Below, in pieces: positions 22,021-33,547 of a stretch of DNA of 64,000 nt. The stretch comes from Viola odorata (taxonomy: Eukaryota > Streptophyta > Magnoliopsida > Malpighiales > Violaceae). The position numbers and the translations under genes were made by a program. Numbering within the stretch: the stretch's first letter is position 1; each line of letters opens with the position of its first letter. The notes beneath the pieces were generated by a model. That model did not search any database and was not told where the DNA came from. It saw nothing but the letters and a program-made list of their open reading frames with translations. Location of the stretch: the NCBI GenBank assembly GCA_963691705.1, contig OY829539.1, positions 52,922,327 through 52,986,326 of the forward strand, written 5' to 3'.

Positions 22021-22333
22021 AACAAAGCTACTGAACTACTTGAATTCAAACGAATGATACAACTCAAACAGTCATGCCAATATGTTGAGGAAGAGGGACA
22101 ACAACAAGGAGTGTGTAAAGATGACTGTTTCAGCTAGTAAAGCTTACCAATGATTTTAGTGAAGAATAGAGGGACGGATAGTTTTGGGTGCCGGCGTGCT
22201 GGTCTATCCGGTTTCTTTCTTGCTGTGTGATATTTGTGCGGTGAAAAACTGGACTGGAGTGTGGAAAGTGGCTTATATGGAAATCAGAATTGTGGGCCTG
22301 GAAATGGTAGGGGAATGAAATCTGACGGCCCAA

Positions 22334-23943
22334 AACTTGGCAAAGCCCAATTAAAACTAAATTTCTTCAGTTATCACTGATGGTGATAATTAATCAACTA
22401 GCTCAAACAATTTTTATTTTTTATTTTTTACAAATTTCTGCACGTGACAAAATTTGGTTACCTTCTTTTATATTTAATTGTTGACATAATATTTTTTTAA
22501 GAGAGTCACTTTTTATTTTTCTATTGCAAAATATCCGGTTCCTTGTGATAATCACTTTGCATATATGAGAAGAAAAAACACAAACCAACATTAATTTTGA
22601 TCAAAATTAAAACTCTATCACATCATAAAAATGACATTCGATAATCAATTTACATTTAAATACAACCTCATGTATCGTTATTGAATGATTAAAGAAAAGG
22701 ATGGAAGCTAATAATATTCAATGAATAATGTTTGAGATATTAACTATTTTATTAATAAAATTATATCAACTGATGTGTCGATATATAGTTGAGGTTTATC
22801 CCTTCCTAATTAGGTTATACAAGTTATATGACCTACACTTCGCTGCGAGATACTATTCAATTCAATAATCGTAATTATTTTTTTTAAGGAAAGAGTCTCT
22901 ATAAATTTACATGATATACGTGAAGGCATATAAAATTAAGTTTACTTCTAAAATTATTTTAAAAGTACATTATTAGTCTAATCATATTCCAGTGACATTA
23001 GCTTCTCTTCGAAAGAGGCAACGAGGATACGTTAGGTGATTGAAAATAAAAAAATATATGATCGATCATAGACTATTAGAATGAACGAAGATAAAGTGAT
23101 TTAGAATAGTAAGATTGACATATTTTAAAATTATATAATAAAATAAACAAAGAGAAATGATAAAAATATGGGTAAATTGGTAATTTCCCTTTTCTAGTAA
23201 GATTTACATATTTTAAAATTATATAATAATAATAATAAAATAAAGGTAAATTGGTAAAGTCTCTTCTCTAATGGAAAGGAATAGTGTTAAATAGTGTAGA
23301 ATAGTACCAAGAGACATTTCTAATTTAGGACATTAATATTTTTATTTTTATTTAAATAAATAACTACCTGAAGATGATGTATATACTTTTAATACTCTAA
23401 ATAATTTTACTTGTGGAGTATCAAATTATATAAAATTATTAATATTAATTATATAACATGTTAATTTCTAAAATATGCAAAGGATGTCACGTAACATCAC
23501 ATGAGAAATTTAAGAACTCTACGTAATTTCCTCTCAAACCTCCATTAAAGTTTCAACACGTTTTTTTTATATTTATATAGATTTCTAGTTTCCATTGTTG
23601 TTGTTGTTGATATATGATATACTCCAATGGAGTAGCTCTTAAGCAAAAATGTTTGTGTTCTATCTTTAAACAAAAAAATTCAGCCCTGTAGTTATACATT
23701 TGGCACATAACTCGATACAATAACAATAATTATGACGGTTTAGGAATCAATTTGGAATAAAAATCGAACTAGAATTGGTCAATTTTAAATTGAACTGATT
23801 TGGATAAAAATCGGTCAAATTTCAGTTCTAAAAAATACAAACCAAAAATATTTCGATCCAAACCATTTCTAAAAATTTTAAACCTGATAAGTGGAACTGA
23901 CCATATATTTATATTTATTTTTCATATATTTTTGGGGAAATAG
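22334..23943. other. AT-rich intergenic region, no gene seen
   Basis: Non-coding, with poly-A/T runs. Near 23740-23890 repeated ATCG-poor CGGTTTAGGAATC, GAACTGATTTGG and AAATCGGTCAAATTT motifs look like a decayed hAT-type terminus. The far edge is the TATATTTTT target duplication of the foldback element. Confidence 0.5.
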
Positions 23944-25250
23944 CTTAAAGCACCCCTGTACTATACGCGAAAACCAAAAACCTCCCCTATCCTTCAAAAA
24001 CCTCTATACACCTCCCCTGTACTACGTTGACCGAGCAAAGCGTGGTCTCCGTCCACTTTAACCAACGGAGCGTTAGTGTTGACCGTTAACTTTAATTAAA
24101 AGATTCAGAAAAAATGTAAAAATTCCAAAGAAAATATAAAAAATTCCAAAAAAATCTAAAAAATTCAAAAAAAATATAAAAATTTCAAACAAAATCTAAA
24201 AATTTCAAAAAAAATATAGAAATTTCATAAAAAATATAAAAACTTCAAAAAAAATCTAAAAAATATTTAAAAAATGTAAAAATTTACAGAACATATCAAT
24301 TTTTTTAAAACAAATGTAAAAAAATATAAAAAATGTAAAAATTCACAAAAAACATCTAATTTTTATAAAAAAAACTAAAAAATGTAAAAATTCACAAAAC
24401 AATTAATAAACCTAAAAATCCAGAAAAAATGTAAAAATTCTAAAAAGATGTAATAATTCCTAAAAAAAATCTAAAAGTTTTAAAAAATATATAAAAAAAT
24501 GTAAAAAATAAAAGAAAAAGAAAAAATCCACAAAAAAATGTAAAAATTCAGAAAAAATGTAAAACATCTAGAAAAAATGTAAAAATCCATAAAAAATATA
24601 AAAATTCATAAAAAATGTAAAAATCCAAAAAAAATATAAATTTTTTTTTTGGATTTTTACATTTTTTTGTGAATTCTTACATTTTTTATGGATTTTTACA
24701 TTTTTTCAGGATGTTTTATATTTTTATGGATTTTTACATTTTTTCTGAATTTTTACATTTTTTTTTGGATTTTTTCTTTTTCTTTTATTTTTACATTTTT
24801 TTTAGGAATTATTACAGTTTTTTAGAATTTTTACATTTTTTCTAGATTTTTAGGTTTATTAATTGTTTTGTGAATTTTTACATTTTTTAGTTTGTTTAAA
24901 AAAAAATTAGATATTTTTTGTGAATTTTTACATTTTTTTTAAAAAAATTGATATTTTTGTGAATTTTTACATTTTAAAAATATTTTAATATTTTTTTTTA
25001 AATTTTTAGATTTTTTTTGAAGTTTTTAGATTTTTTTTGGAATTTTTATATATTTTTTGGAATTTTTACATTTTTTCTGAATTTTTTAATTAAAGTGAAC
25101 GGTCAATACTAACGCTCCGTTGGTCACAGTGGACGGAGACCACGCTTTGCTCGGTCAACGTAGTACAGGGGAGGTGTAGAGGGGTTTTTGAAGGATAGGG
25201 GAGGTTTTTGGTTTTCGCGTATAGTACAGGGTGCTTTAAGCTATTTCCCC
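23944..25250. mobile_element. Near-palindromic foldback element 2, TSD TATATTTTT
   Basis: The 1307-bp element starts GGGGAAATAGCTTAAAGCAC and ends with its inverted copy. A 9-bp duplication TATATTTTT flanks it (23935-23943 and 25251-25259), which fits MULE-type elements. The unique outer arms are about 160 bp. The rest of each arm is a degenerate AAAAATGTAAAAATTC repeat that also pairs with the opposite arm, so nearly the whole element is an inverted repeat with a hinge near 24640. No coding capacity. Confidence 0.92.
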
Positions 25251-27775
25251 TATATTTTTTACATACAAAATACTGTAATATTTATATTTATCTTTATAAT
25301 AATAACATGTAAATTAGAAAAATATTATAGAAATGGCAAAACAGTTACACGCCACCGTTTTAGTAAAACAAAGCGCAACAACACCATCGTTTTTTATTAG
25401 TTCCTCATAGTGCAGTCGGGTTCGGCCTGTCGGGTCGACCCGTTTGAATCACTGACTTTCACCCGTTAGCTAACGGGACGGGTACGGGTCGATCCGTTAG
25501 TAAACCCGTCGACCCTTTTAAATCTAAACCCTATTTTATGAAATCAAAACCCGTCCCTCTCCTCTCTGCCACTGCCACCACAAAACTCCCTCTCTCCCAG
25601 CTTTTTGCCACCGCGGCACCAGCCCCGCCGTTGCTACTTAGATTGGTGGTCTGAAAATTTGGTCTGCTCCTGCTGCTTCTGCTTCTGCTTTTGGTCGCTG
25701 TGGCGGGATACTTCCTTTCTTTTGCTGTTTTGATTTGGAAACACAGGAAAAGGTTTGTTCCTTTTTGTTGAGCTTTTAGTGAATACTTAGGAATTTTACT
25801 TTAATTCTGCTTTTGGTCTGCATGTTTATTAACTGGAATGGGGCGACGGAAACCCTCGAAACCCCACGTTGAAATTGAAAGGTAGATTGCATCTTGTTCT
25901 GAAATTCGGTGGGTGCCTCTTTGTTAACTTGATTAAAGGTTTAAAATTATGTTATTGAAGAAGGAATTAGAATACGAAGAAGAAACAATGTGTTTTGCAG
26001 TAGTTGCTTGAATAGGTTGATGGATGTTTGACCTCATTCTCTGAATTTTGGTGCTGTCAGTGTGGTCCTGTACTTGATTTGATTTACCTGTATGCTATGT
26101 TGGTAACTACGGTTCTGAGGGAGTATATGTTTTATAGAGAGCCTGCATGTTCATTACCTTTAGAATTATTGATTTTGTGTTGTGTTTTTTTTGGTAGAGA
26201 TTCTGCGGGAATTGTATCGTTAAGGAGATTCTGCGTGTTCATGTACGTTAATTCTCTGTTCTTGTTTAATTAGGATTCTCTATTTGTTTGCAATTAGTGA
26301 TAGGTTTTCTATTCCTCTCAAACAAAGTATAAATTAGGGATAGGATTCTAAATTTGGAGGAGTTTGCGAATCGCAGAGTGGTTGAAGTAGGATAATTCAT
26401 AATCTTAGTTCTCTTACCCAGATTTCATGTTTACTTGATTGATAGTGGTGTTCTTAGTTTGGTTGCGTTTTATTGGTATTGGTATTCTATCTTCTGGGAA
26501 AGAAATATTCTGGAAAAGGCATTCCAGGTGTTTGTTAAAACTCCTCAATCAGAGCTTTTTGCATTCCCTTTCCAGATTGAGCTGGTACTTCTATCTTCAC
26601 TTAGCTAATACAACACATCCTTTATTGTTTTTGCCTCTTTTCTGCTCACAAGACAAAGCTATGGTAATGAGAATGAGAAACCAAGTGTAATATAAACTGC
26701 TACTCCGGCAAAAGTGCTACTCCATTAAGTGTTTTGAGGTTGTACGTATGTTGATCTGCAGGAAAAGTGCTCATAAACTAACCTAATTTAGATAGTAAAA
26801 CTTACTTTTTTGTTCCTGAATTTTTTAAGGTTTTTAGATTTATTAGCATATTACTAATGTGAAGGAAAAGTGCTCATAAACTAACCTAATTTAGATAGTA
26901 AAGCTTACTTTTTTGTTCCTGAAATTTTTAAGGTTTTTAGATTTATTAGCATCTTACTAAAAAATTACCGTAGCTTATTACTTTATCAAATCCTAGACTA
27001 ACATTGTTTATTTTTAAAAAATAGTTTGAAAAGCCACATCCCAAGTGAACAGATGTTGAAATTTCGTATTTCCCATTTTTCAATTTCAAATGTGTTAGGT
27101 TTCCCATTGCTATGGAAAATTTCACAAACTACAATCTCCTTGATGACCATTGATATGTGCTTGGCTTTTTCAACCTGTGGAATTGGTGGTGTTAGTTTTC
27201 TTGTGTTTTATTTCCTATTGATGTCGTATACCGATAAAAATGGAGTTCTCTCTGAGAAAGGGTATTATCTTATTCTGCCATTCATATTGGGCGCTAGAAA
27301 CCTATTTTCGACCTTTGAGTCTGGAAGGCTCTCTTAGAAGTCGTTATTGGTGTCGCTCTAATGGAACTTGCGGTTGGTTGTTTTTCCGTTTTGTTTGGCA
27401 AAGATGATGCAACAACAATAGATTCATATAGAGCAATATCGAGGTCATCCTTCATTGACAATGCACACTTGAAAATGAACAGCTTAGCATGCTTAGCAAT
27501 GCCTTTGAGGGTGCCAAAATTGTACCCAGATTGTGAATATTTTCAATCCTATTTCCAAGCCACCATCACTGCACATGCACTCCCATACCGAAGAATCCCA
27601 TCAATAACATTTTGTTTCTGACGTATTTATTTTGAAAATTTTGGTAAAAAAATTGGCATTATAAATGGGTCAACACTTTTTTTTATTTAAAAAGTGTCAA
27701 ATTGGGTCGACCCAGTCCGACCTGAATATAAGCTGGTCGGGTCTGGGTTGACCCATTGTCGGATGGGTCATGTCT
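25251..27775. other. Intergenic region, possible non-autonomous transposon with GGGTCGACCC ends
   Basis: A GC-rich block rich in CGGGTCGACCCG (25425-25530) and another with GGGTCGACCCAG and GGGTTGACCCA (27690-27770) bracket about 2.2 kb. This layout suggests a non-autonomous element, though I could not fix the ends or a target duplication. After the left block comes CT-rich, UTR-like sequence (25555-25640). Frames at 26028-26273, 26439-26690 and 27026-27337 show no known domain and I do not call them. Confidence 0.3.
26761..26960. repeat. Two-copy tandem duplication, 103-bp period
   Basis: The block starting GGAAAAGTGCTCATAAACTA at 26761 recurs at 26864 with only a few changes. Both copies end in ATTTATTAGCAT[AC]TTACTAA. 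Confidence 0.9.
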
Positions 27776-28001
27776 AAACTTTCGTCAATCTTTGGCGGCC
27801 ACCACACTCACAAACACAAGCACAGCCGCCACCATCGTCAAACAACGAACAAACCCTCCTCTGTCTCTGGCTCCAATCCATCCACTTCCTTCCTTCCGCA
27901 GTCAGCTGCGAATTATCGCAAAGAGTGAAAGAGAGAGAGCAGCAACAACACGACAGATAGCTGCTTCATTTCTCCATCTTTCTCTTTAATTTATTCATCT
28001 G

Positions 28002-28696
28002 GTAAGTAACGTCAAACCTTCTACTCCTTCTTGCCGATGATAGGCTTGCTTGCTTCTGAGTTATGAAGCAATGCACGGGTGCATCCTATTTTCTTTCTAC
28101 GTTATCCTTTTGAAAGGGTGAATACATTTGTGATATTTTACAAAATCATGAGTTTTTTCTCTCTTAATTTATGTATTTGTTGATGGGTGGTTTGAGGGGC
28201 GTGGGCCTGCATCACATGTGTGTGCTATGTACCTATTTCTCGTGTATTTGATAGGCTGATTCATTTGATCAAAATCTGGAAATACCTCGAACCCCTATCC
28301 TGGGATCAATAGTGTGGAATTTTGCTTAGTTTGCAATTGATGATAGCTTTTTTCAGCTATTCTGCAAATTAAACTAGATTATGTATTTCTCAATTTCGTT
28401 GTTGTATTCATTTAATTTATTGATTGTGTCATTGGTTGTAGTTGTGGAGACTGATGCTTATAGTGCCGCATGCATTGCACTTGAGGTTTTCATGCTCATT
28501 ATGCTTATGATTGCTTGATTTCATATTCCAAGTTGTACAGCTTTCTAAGATGCGAAAATATCCTCTCGATGTTAAAAAGTGTCGTTGGTGATTTTCTAGT
28601 TTAGTGGCTTTTATTGGTTTTAGTTTTACTGCCCTCTATGCAATTAACCTCAGAATTCTTCGTCTGGGTTTCTTAGTTTTTCACTTTGTTTTATAG
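28002..28696 (+). other. 5'UTR intron of the small membrane protein gene
   Basis: A CT-rich leader (about 27890-28001) ends at a GTAAGT donor at 28002. TTTTATAG at 28689-28696 is a good acceptor 18 bases before the ATG at 28715. A long leader intron next to the start codon is common in plant housekeeping genes. Inferred from signals only. Confidence 0.65.
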
Positions 28697-28714
28697 TAGA
28701 AAAGTACCAGAAAA

Positions 28715-29041
28715 ATGGCTACGGAAGTAAAAGGAGATGAAGGGCAGCCAACCACCAGTCCTGCTGCTGCTACTGGCTTTGCAGAATCAGTGATGGAACG
28801 CTATCGCAAAATCAAAGAGCATGCAGAAACTTATCCTTATGTGTGGGCATCTTATACAGTTGTGTACGGTGGTTTAGGCCTTTGGTTGGCATACAGATGG
28901 AGGAAGCTTCGGAAAGCTGAGGACAGAGTGCGTGGCCTTCAGGTGAGGCTACGTAAGGTTTATGAAATTGAAGAGAAGGCAAAAGCTACTGCGTCAGCTC
29001 AAAAGACTCCATCACCATCTGCTGATAAAGCTCCTAAGTAG
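28715..29041 (+). CDS. Small single-pass membrane protein, unknown function
   Basis: 108 codons in one coding exon. Residues 1-25 are acidic and Ala/Thr/Pro-rich. Residues about 26-40 are charged (MERYRKIKEHAE). A hydrophobic segment at about 43-62 (WASYTVVYGGLGLWLAY) is a likely single TM helix, bounded by an Arg/Lys-rich patch (RWRKLRKAEDR). A charged helix to about residue 90 could be a coiled coil, and the tail is Lys/Ser/Pro-rich. I do not recognise a named family. The layout would suit a tail-side-cytosolic protein of an organelle or ER membrane, but that is inference. The start fits because of the ATGGCT context and the leader intron. Confidence 0.75.
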   Translation: MATEVKGDEGQPTTSPAAATGFAESVMERYRKIKEHAETYPYVWASYTVVYGGLGLWLAYRWRKLRKAEDRVRGLQVRLRKVYEIEEKAKATASAQKTPSPSADKAPK

Positions 29042-29042
29042 G

Positions 29043-29441
29043 TGTCTGCTACTGTGACGGAAATACTAAAGTAGACAGCAGAACAGAACAGAGTAGAACA
29101 GAAATTGTTCAATGGTTGATGCAATTTCCTTCCTGAACTCCTTGTCGTATATCCTTCAACCTTCTATGGGTTCGAGTTCTATAAATCCAGCCTGCCTATT
29201 TGTCTTTGGTGCTGGCTAATTCTTCTGCTCAGTTTTCTTTTCTTCATGCAACTGCTAAGATGGGTCATCTATTGGAGCTTTTACAAGATAATCATACACA
29301 TAAACACTATTGTGCTGCTTGCAGTAGTTTTGACAATCAAAGATTGTTTGAGCTAAATATATGGCTAGTATTTCTGCTTCATCGTATATCGTTATTTGTT
29401 ATACGGAGTGTATGGTTTCTACTTTCTTTTCGTTACCCAGA
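29043..29441. other. 3' flank of the small membrane protein gene
   Basis: Probably the 3'UTR at first (T-rich, to about 29200-29400). A 110-codon frame here has no family signature and runs into the MITE, so I do not call it. Confidence 0.4.
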
Positions 29442-29918
29442 GTGGGCGTTTAGCGTTCTGGTTCTACTCGGGAAAGTCATTTCCCGAGTAGAAAATCGGA
29501 GGAGTAGGTGTTTGGTAACACCTCCAAAATGACTTTTTGAAAAGTCATTTTCAAGGCAAGGCCAATTTGGCCTTGCCTCCCACATTTTGCTCCAGTGGGC
29601 AACGGAAAGGACTTCCCTCTCTCCTATTTTTTTTTTTTTCAATTCATTTTAATTTTTTTACTTTATATAATCAATAAAATAAATTAAAAACTAGCACAAA
29701 AAAATCTCTATCTTAAGATAAATAATTCTAGATCCATTTTTCCTATTTTTATTAATTTTTAAAAAATGGGTTTTATACCCTTTATGGTCATTTTACATCC
29801 AAACCATAGTTTTAAAAAACAGTTTTACCAAACACTTCAAGTATCTAACTTTTCCATTTACCAAAAGTCATTTTCCCACAGAACCTTTCCAACTAGAATC
29901 GAAACGCTAAACAGACCC
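29442..29918. mobile_element. MITE with GGGTCTGTTTAGCG-type ends
   Basis: Left end GTGGGCGTTTAGCGTTCTGG pairs with the right end (inward GGGTCTGTTTAGCGTTTCGA). A possible 3-bp duplication AGA lies at 29439-29441 and 29919-29921. The 477-bp interior is non-coding. The ends resemble the MITE at 1356-1986, suggesting a related PIF/Harbinger-derived family. Confidence 0.6.
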
Positions 29919-30508
29919 AGAAGGGGTTACCGAAATCCTGGGGTGGAGCATGACAAAATGGCACGTAAAATTCAGATAAAAATTTGAACATTTTCTTCTT
30001 ATCTGATTAATGTTGTTTTAAAGTGGATGATGGTAAATGATGATGAAAGTATAGATAAATTATAGTGGCGGCTTATAAATTGTTGGTGGATTTTCGCTAA
30101 TTTGGCCTTTGATTTCACTATTTGGTGTTTTCTTTGATGAGACAAGTCTAAGGGTAATTGCCTTGTTTTTGAAGAAAATAATACTACGGGATACACCCAT
30201 TTTGAGCTCCGACAATATGATTAGTTTCCTACTCGCACGGGGATGATAGGACACATGAGGTGACAAAAAGAAGAAAAAATGTTTCATTTCAGCGTGAGAA
30301 AAGTGTTTAGCGATCAGCAACATAAAGAATGTTCTTCCTCACTAGCGCAGCAAGGCGCCTTATTGCTTGACTTTTCTATCCTCTTCCCAATCCATTCCTC
30401 ATCAGGAATTGAAAAGGAAAAGAAATTACAACGACACACATAAAATAACCCAATCGTATAACATCTATCTACTCCAAACATTATATAATATAATATAATC
30501 ATTAATCC
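29919..30508. other. Intergenic spacer, no gene seen
   Basis: AT-rich, with only short overlapping frames on the minus strand that share no known motif. Confidence 0.4.
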
Positions 30509-32152
30509 ATGGGACAGGATTTCTCAGTTACCAGACCAGGTTTCCTCCTCTCAAGTCCACCCGACCTGCTTTCCCTCAGCACCGTCTCCAGAACATGGTA
30601 TCGTGTTTGGACCTTATCACCGCCACCCATCTGCGGAAACCTTGTTCGGCCTTCCTCTTCTTACCAACCAATTATTCAACTCAGAAATTATACTATTTAG
30701 GAGGCAAAAGTTCCTGAATTTTGTTGCAAACTACCCTGTCAGACATGACCCCTTTAATAATAACCTTAACAAAAAGTTATTACATGGGTACCTGCACTTG
30801 TCTATGACCTTCTCCCAAGACTTTCAGCCTACTCGTCTCCCCCATCTCTGGCTGGAACTAGGACTACAATTCTTGGGCGTCAAGAATCATCTCAGGTTTG
30901 GCTCTAATTATAATACTGTTGTTTGTTATTATTTGTCACAATCTGCCATAGAATTGAACGTCTTAAACTTACGCGGTTGTAGTCTCCAGCTGTTCAAAAG
31001 GCATGACCCTGTATCTTATAATTGGCCGCTCCTGCAAGAATTTCATCTCAGTCATTGTTATGTTCAGCGGAGATTGTTTAGAGTCTCATCCTCACTTGCC
31101 CTTTGCTTGAGAAGTTTTCTGTTTCTAATTGTTTTGGGCTAAATAAGATCGAACCCTCTGGTTTTGCAACACTTGTGGAGGTTAAGGTGATTAAGGATGA
31201 ACTCGGTGAGATCGAGATGATCATGGTCTTGATGAACTCAGCCTTCAAATCTTCTGCTTCTTAGGCTTCCCAGATGCAAACCTTCCACACATTGATGTGA
31301 CTGCTTGTAGAAAACTAAAGGTGTTCAAGCTGAGCCCAAAGCCTGGCTTTCTTCCATCTAATTCATATATTGTCTTTGTTTCCTGCACTTGAAACTTTCA
31401 TCTGGAATGGCAAGTATTGGAAGAAGGCCAGACTTCCTCTCAAAAGTCTTGACATGTTGCCATGCTCTCCATATTTTAAAGTGGACATGACAACTCATGT
31501 GCCAATCTTTGCTTGCAAGACCAAGGCACCCACGTCTCTAACATTGTTCTATTGGAAAGTCCCCACGAGCATGAAGCTGTCATCAAAGTAGTACCAGGGA
31601 AGGTTGATGCTACTCATTTCCTAAACCTAAGGTCAATTTCTTCGACCTCACAAGCTATTCAATATTCTGACATTAGAAATCATTACTGATAACATCACAT
31701 TCTTCAGTGAAAGTATGGGAGTTTACGATGCCTACATTGCTCCTCCTCCTCACGTCAAGCAACTAGAACTGGATATCATCACTCCATCAGAGTTCATTGA
31801 TGAGATGACAATACGAAAAAACTGCGAAACTATTCTGGATGGATTGCTTTGGATTTTCCATCCAGAATATATGTTTCTTACAGCAGGCTGTGGTTCCAAC
31901 AACGAAATTATCAAGGTCCTTTGCAACAGTATTCTAAGGTGCGAACGTGATGGAAGAAGTCGACAATGCTGTGGATCTTCATTAATCAAATGCTGGTTGC
32001 ATTACCTGAAAGATGTACAAATCAAGCACATTGAAGGCAGCAATGAAAGTTGTGCCAAGGTACTCACACATGATGCTTTGTTGGAGTCAATGCCAACTCG
32101 GGCACCAACACAACAACACATGATTAGTTTTATGTTCAAATTGATTAATTAA
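30509..32152 (+). pseudogene. F-box/LRR/FBD-type gene remnant
   Basis: The start shows a split F-box. DRISQLPDQ is in one frame (30511 on) and SPPDLLSLSTVSRTWYRVWT in the next, so there is an early frameshift. Leucine-rich-repeat-like segments follow (LNVLNLRGCSLQLF; PLLQEFHLSHCYV), then several more stops and frame changes between 31140 and 31700. A last open part at 31715-32152 (LELDIITPSEF, LLWIFHPEYM) resembles the C-terminus of plant F-box/FBD proteins. Intact members act as substrate receptors of SCF ubiquitin ligases. This copy has too many breaks to be functional. Confidence 0.75.
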
Positions 32153-33547
32153 GTCCCTTTCTTTTAGCTTTTGCAGGAACAGTGTCAAGAGCTGTCTGCT
32201 GTGGGGTTGGTATTAGCTAGTTCTGCAGTGTGCATTGTTTGATTTCAATGGACACAATGGGGTTCTGATGCTTGGAGCTTAATTTTTATTTTTTCTTATT
32301 AAGGTTGGTGTGTGGGTTTTCCATTTTAATTTTAATTAGATTCCATGATTTTCAATTCCGAGAAATAACCGAAGCTTATATGTTAGTTCAGTAAAACTAG
32401 CTCCTGACTGATTCCTTCATAATATGTTCTGTTTACGTTCTTTTATTATGCTAGGCTGATGACTTTTTCTAGTGAATGAATATGAAGTTTGACTGATTGT
32501 ACTCTAGACTCACACTGGACTCACGTGGAGTTATGTTTGGGAAAAGCCAGAGAGCTGACATGGTAATCTGCAGAAGTGATCCATACATAACAGAAGGTAA
32601 GAACTTGAAACTCTATTTACTACATGAATACATCTTTAATTCTTTATAGTTTTGATTCTTGGAAATAATCTCACCTATGAAAGCTTTTAAAGGCCATAAC
32701 TCTGAGTAAGCTAGTTGTGTGCAAGTTTTGGCTAATCCTTCATTGCAGGAAAACCAGATTATGTGGAGTAATTTTTTTTTCCGTAGTTTTATGTAGAAAT
32801 AACACCAGCACAGCAACTTCCAAGATACAATTCCGTCTCTGTTGTGTATCAGCCAAGATCTAGAGCCTACCAACAGCATGGCTTAGTGCTACTTAGGGAT
32901 GCTTCATAAAGATGATGGACGATTGGATAATACTATACCATCAAAAGCAGCTTTTAGGTTCAAATTAGAATAAAGTATCCTAAGATAGGCTTATTGTGTA
33001 AAGTGGGGAATATATAGTAGAGTTTGGTACTTGTGAAACAAGGAGGCTAGTTTTCATGTGAACTGTGAAGTAAGAAGGGCTAGTTCTCACGTGAAACAGA
33101 AGTTCAGGAATCAGTATGTTGAACAAAAAAGTATGCACTGTGTGTAAGAAAGTGGGCTAACAGTGAAGCTTAAGCTCTAGCAAAGTGGGTTGCTTGAGAA
33201 ACAGAGACTATACCATCATAAACAAAGTACCACCCGAACGCTACAACTAATTCAGTCTCAACAATTTGTTAATTTTAGTGTTTTTCCAATGATGCCAGAT
33301 AGGGAAAACAATGTGCGTGTGTGTGTGATCAGAGGTTCAAACATGCTGTTCTCACATGTTAGCAACTAAACTCAGAACCTCAAAAATTTAACCACAGGCA
33401 TGATTGCAAGTAATGTTGTTGAACTCAATAGCCAATAGCTATATTCATCATTCTAATCCAGCAAGAATAAGTAATCTTCAAACAAAGGGGGCAAAAAAGC
33501 ATAGAAATGGAGTACCTCATGATCCATTACGTAGATACTCTGGTGTA
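32153..33547. other. Intergenic region and 3' flank of the PPR gene, no gene seen
   Basis: Low-complexity and AT-rich. An 88-codon minus-strand frame at 32613-32879 has no recognisable features. Confidence 0.4.

Noticed and set aside
26028..27337. Several 80-103-codon frames between the foldback and the small membrane gene
   Set aside because: Hydrophobic but with no family match or gene structure, and they span a suspected transposon.
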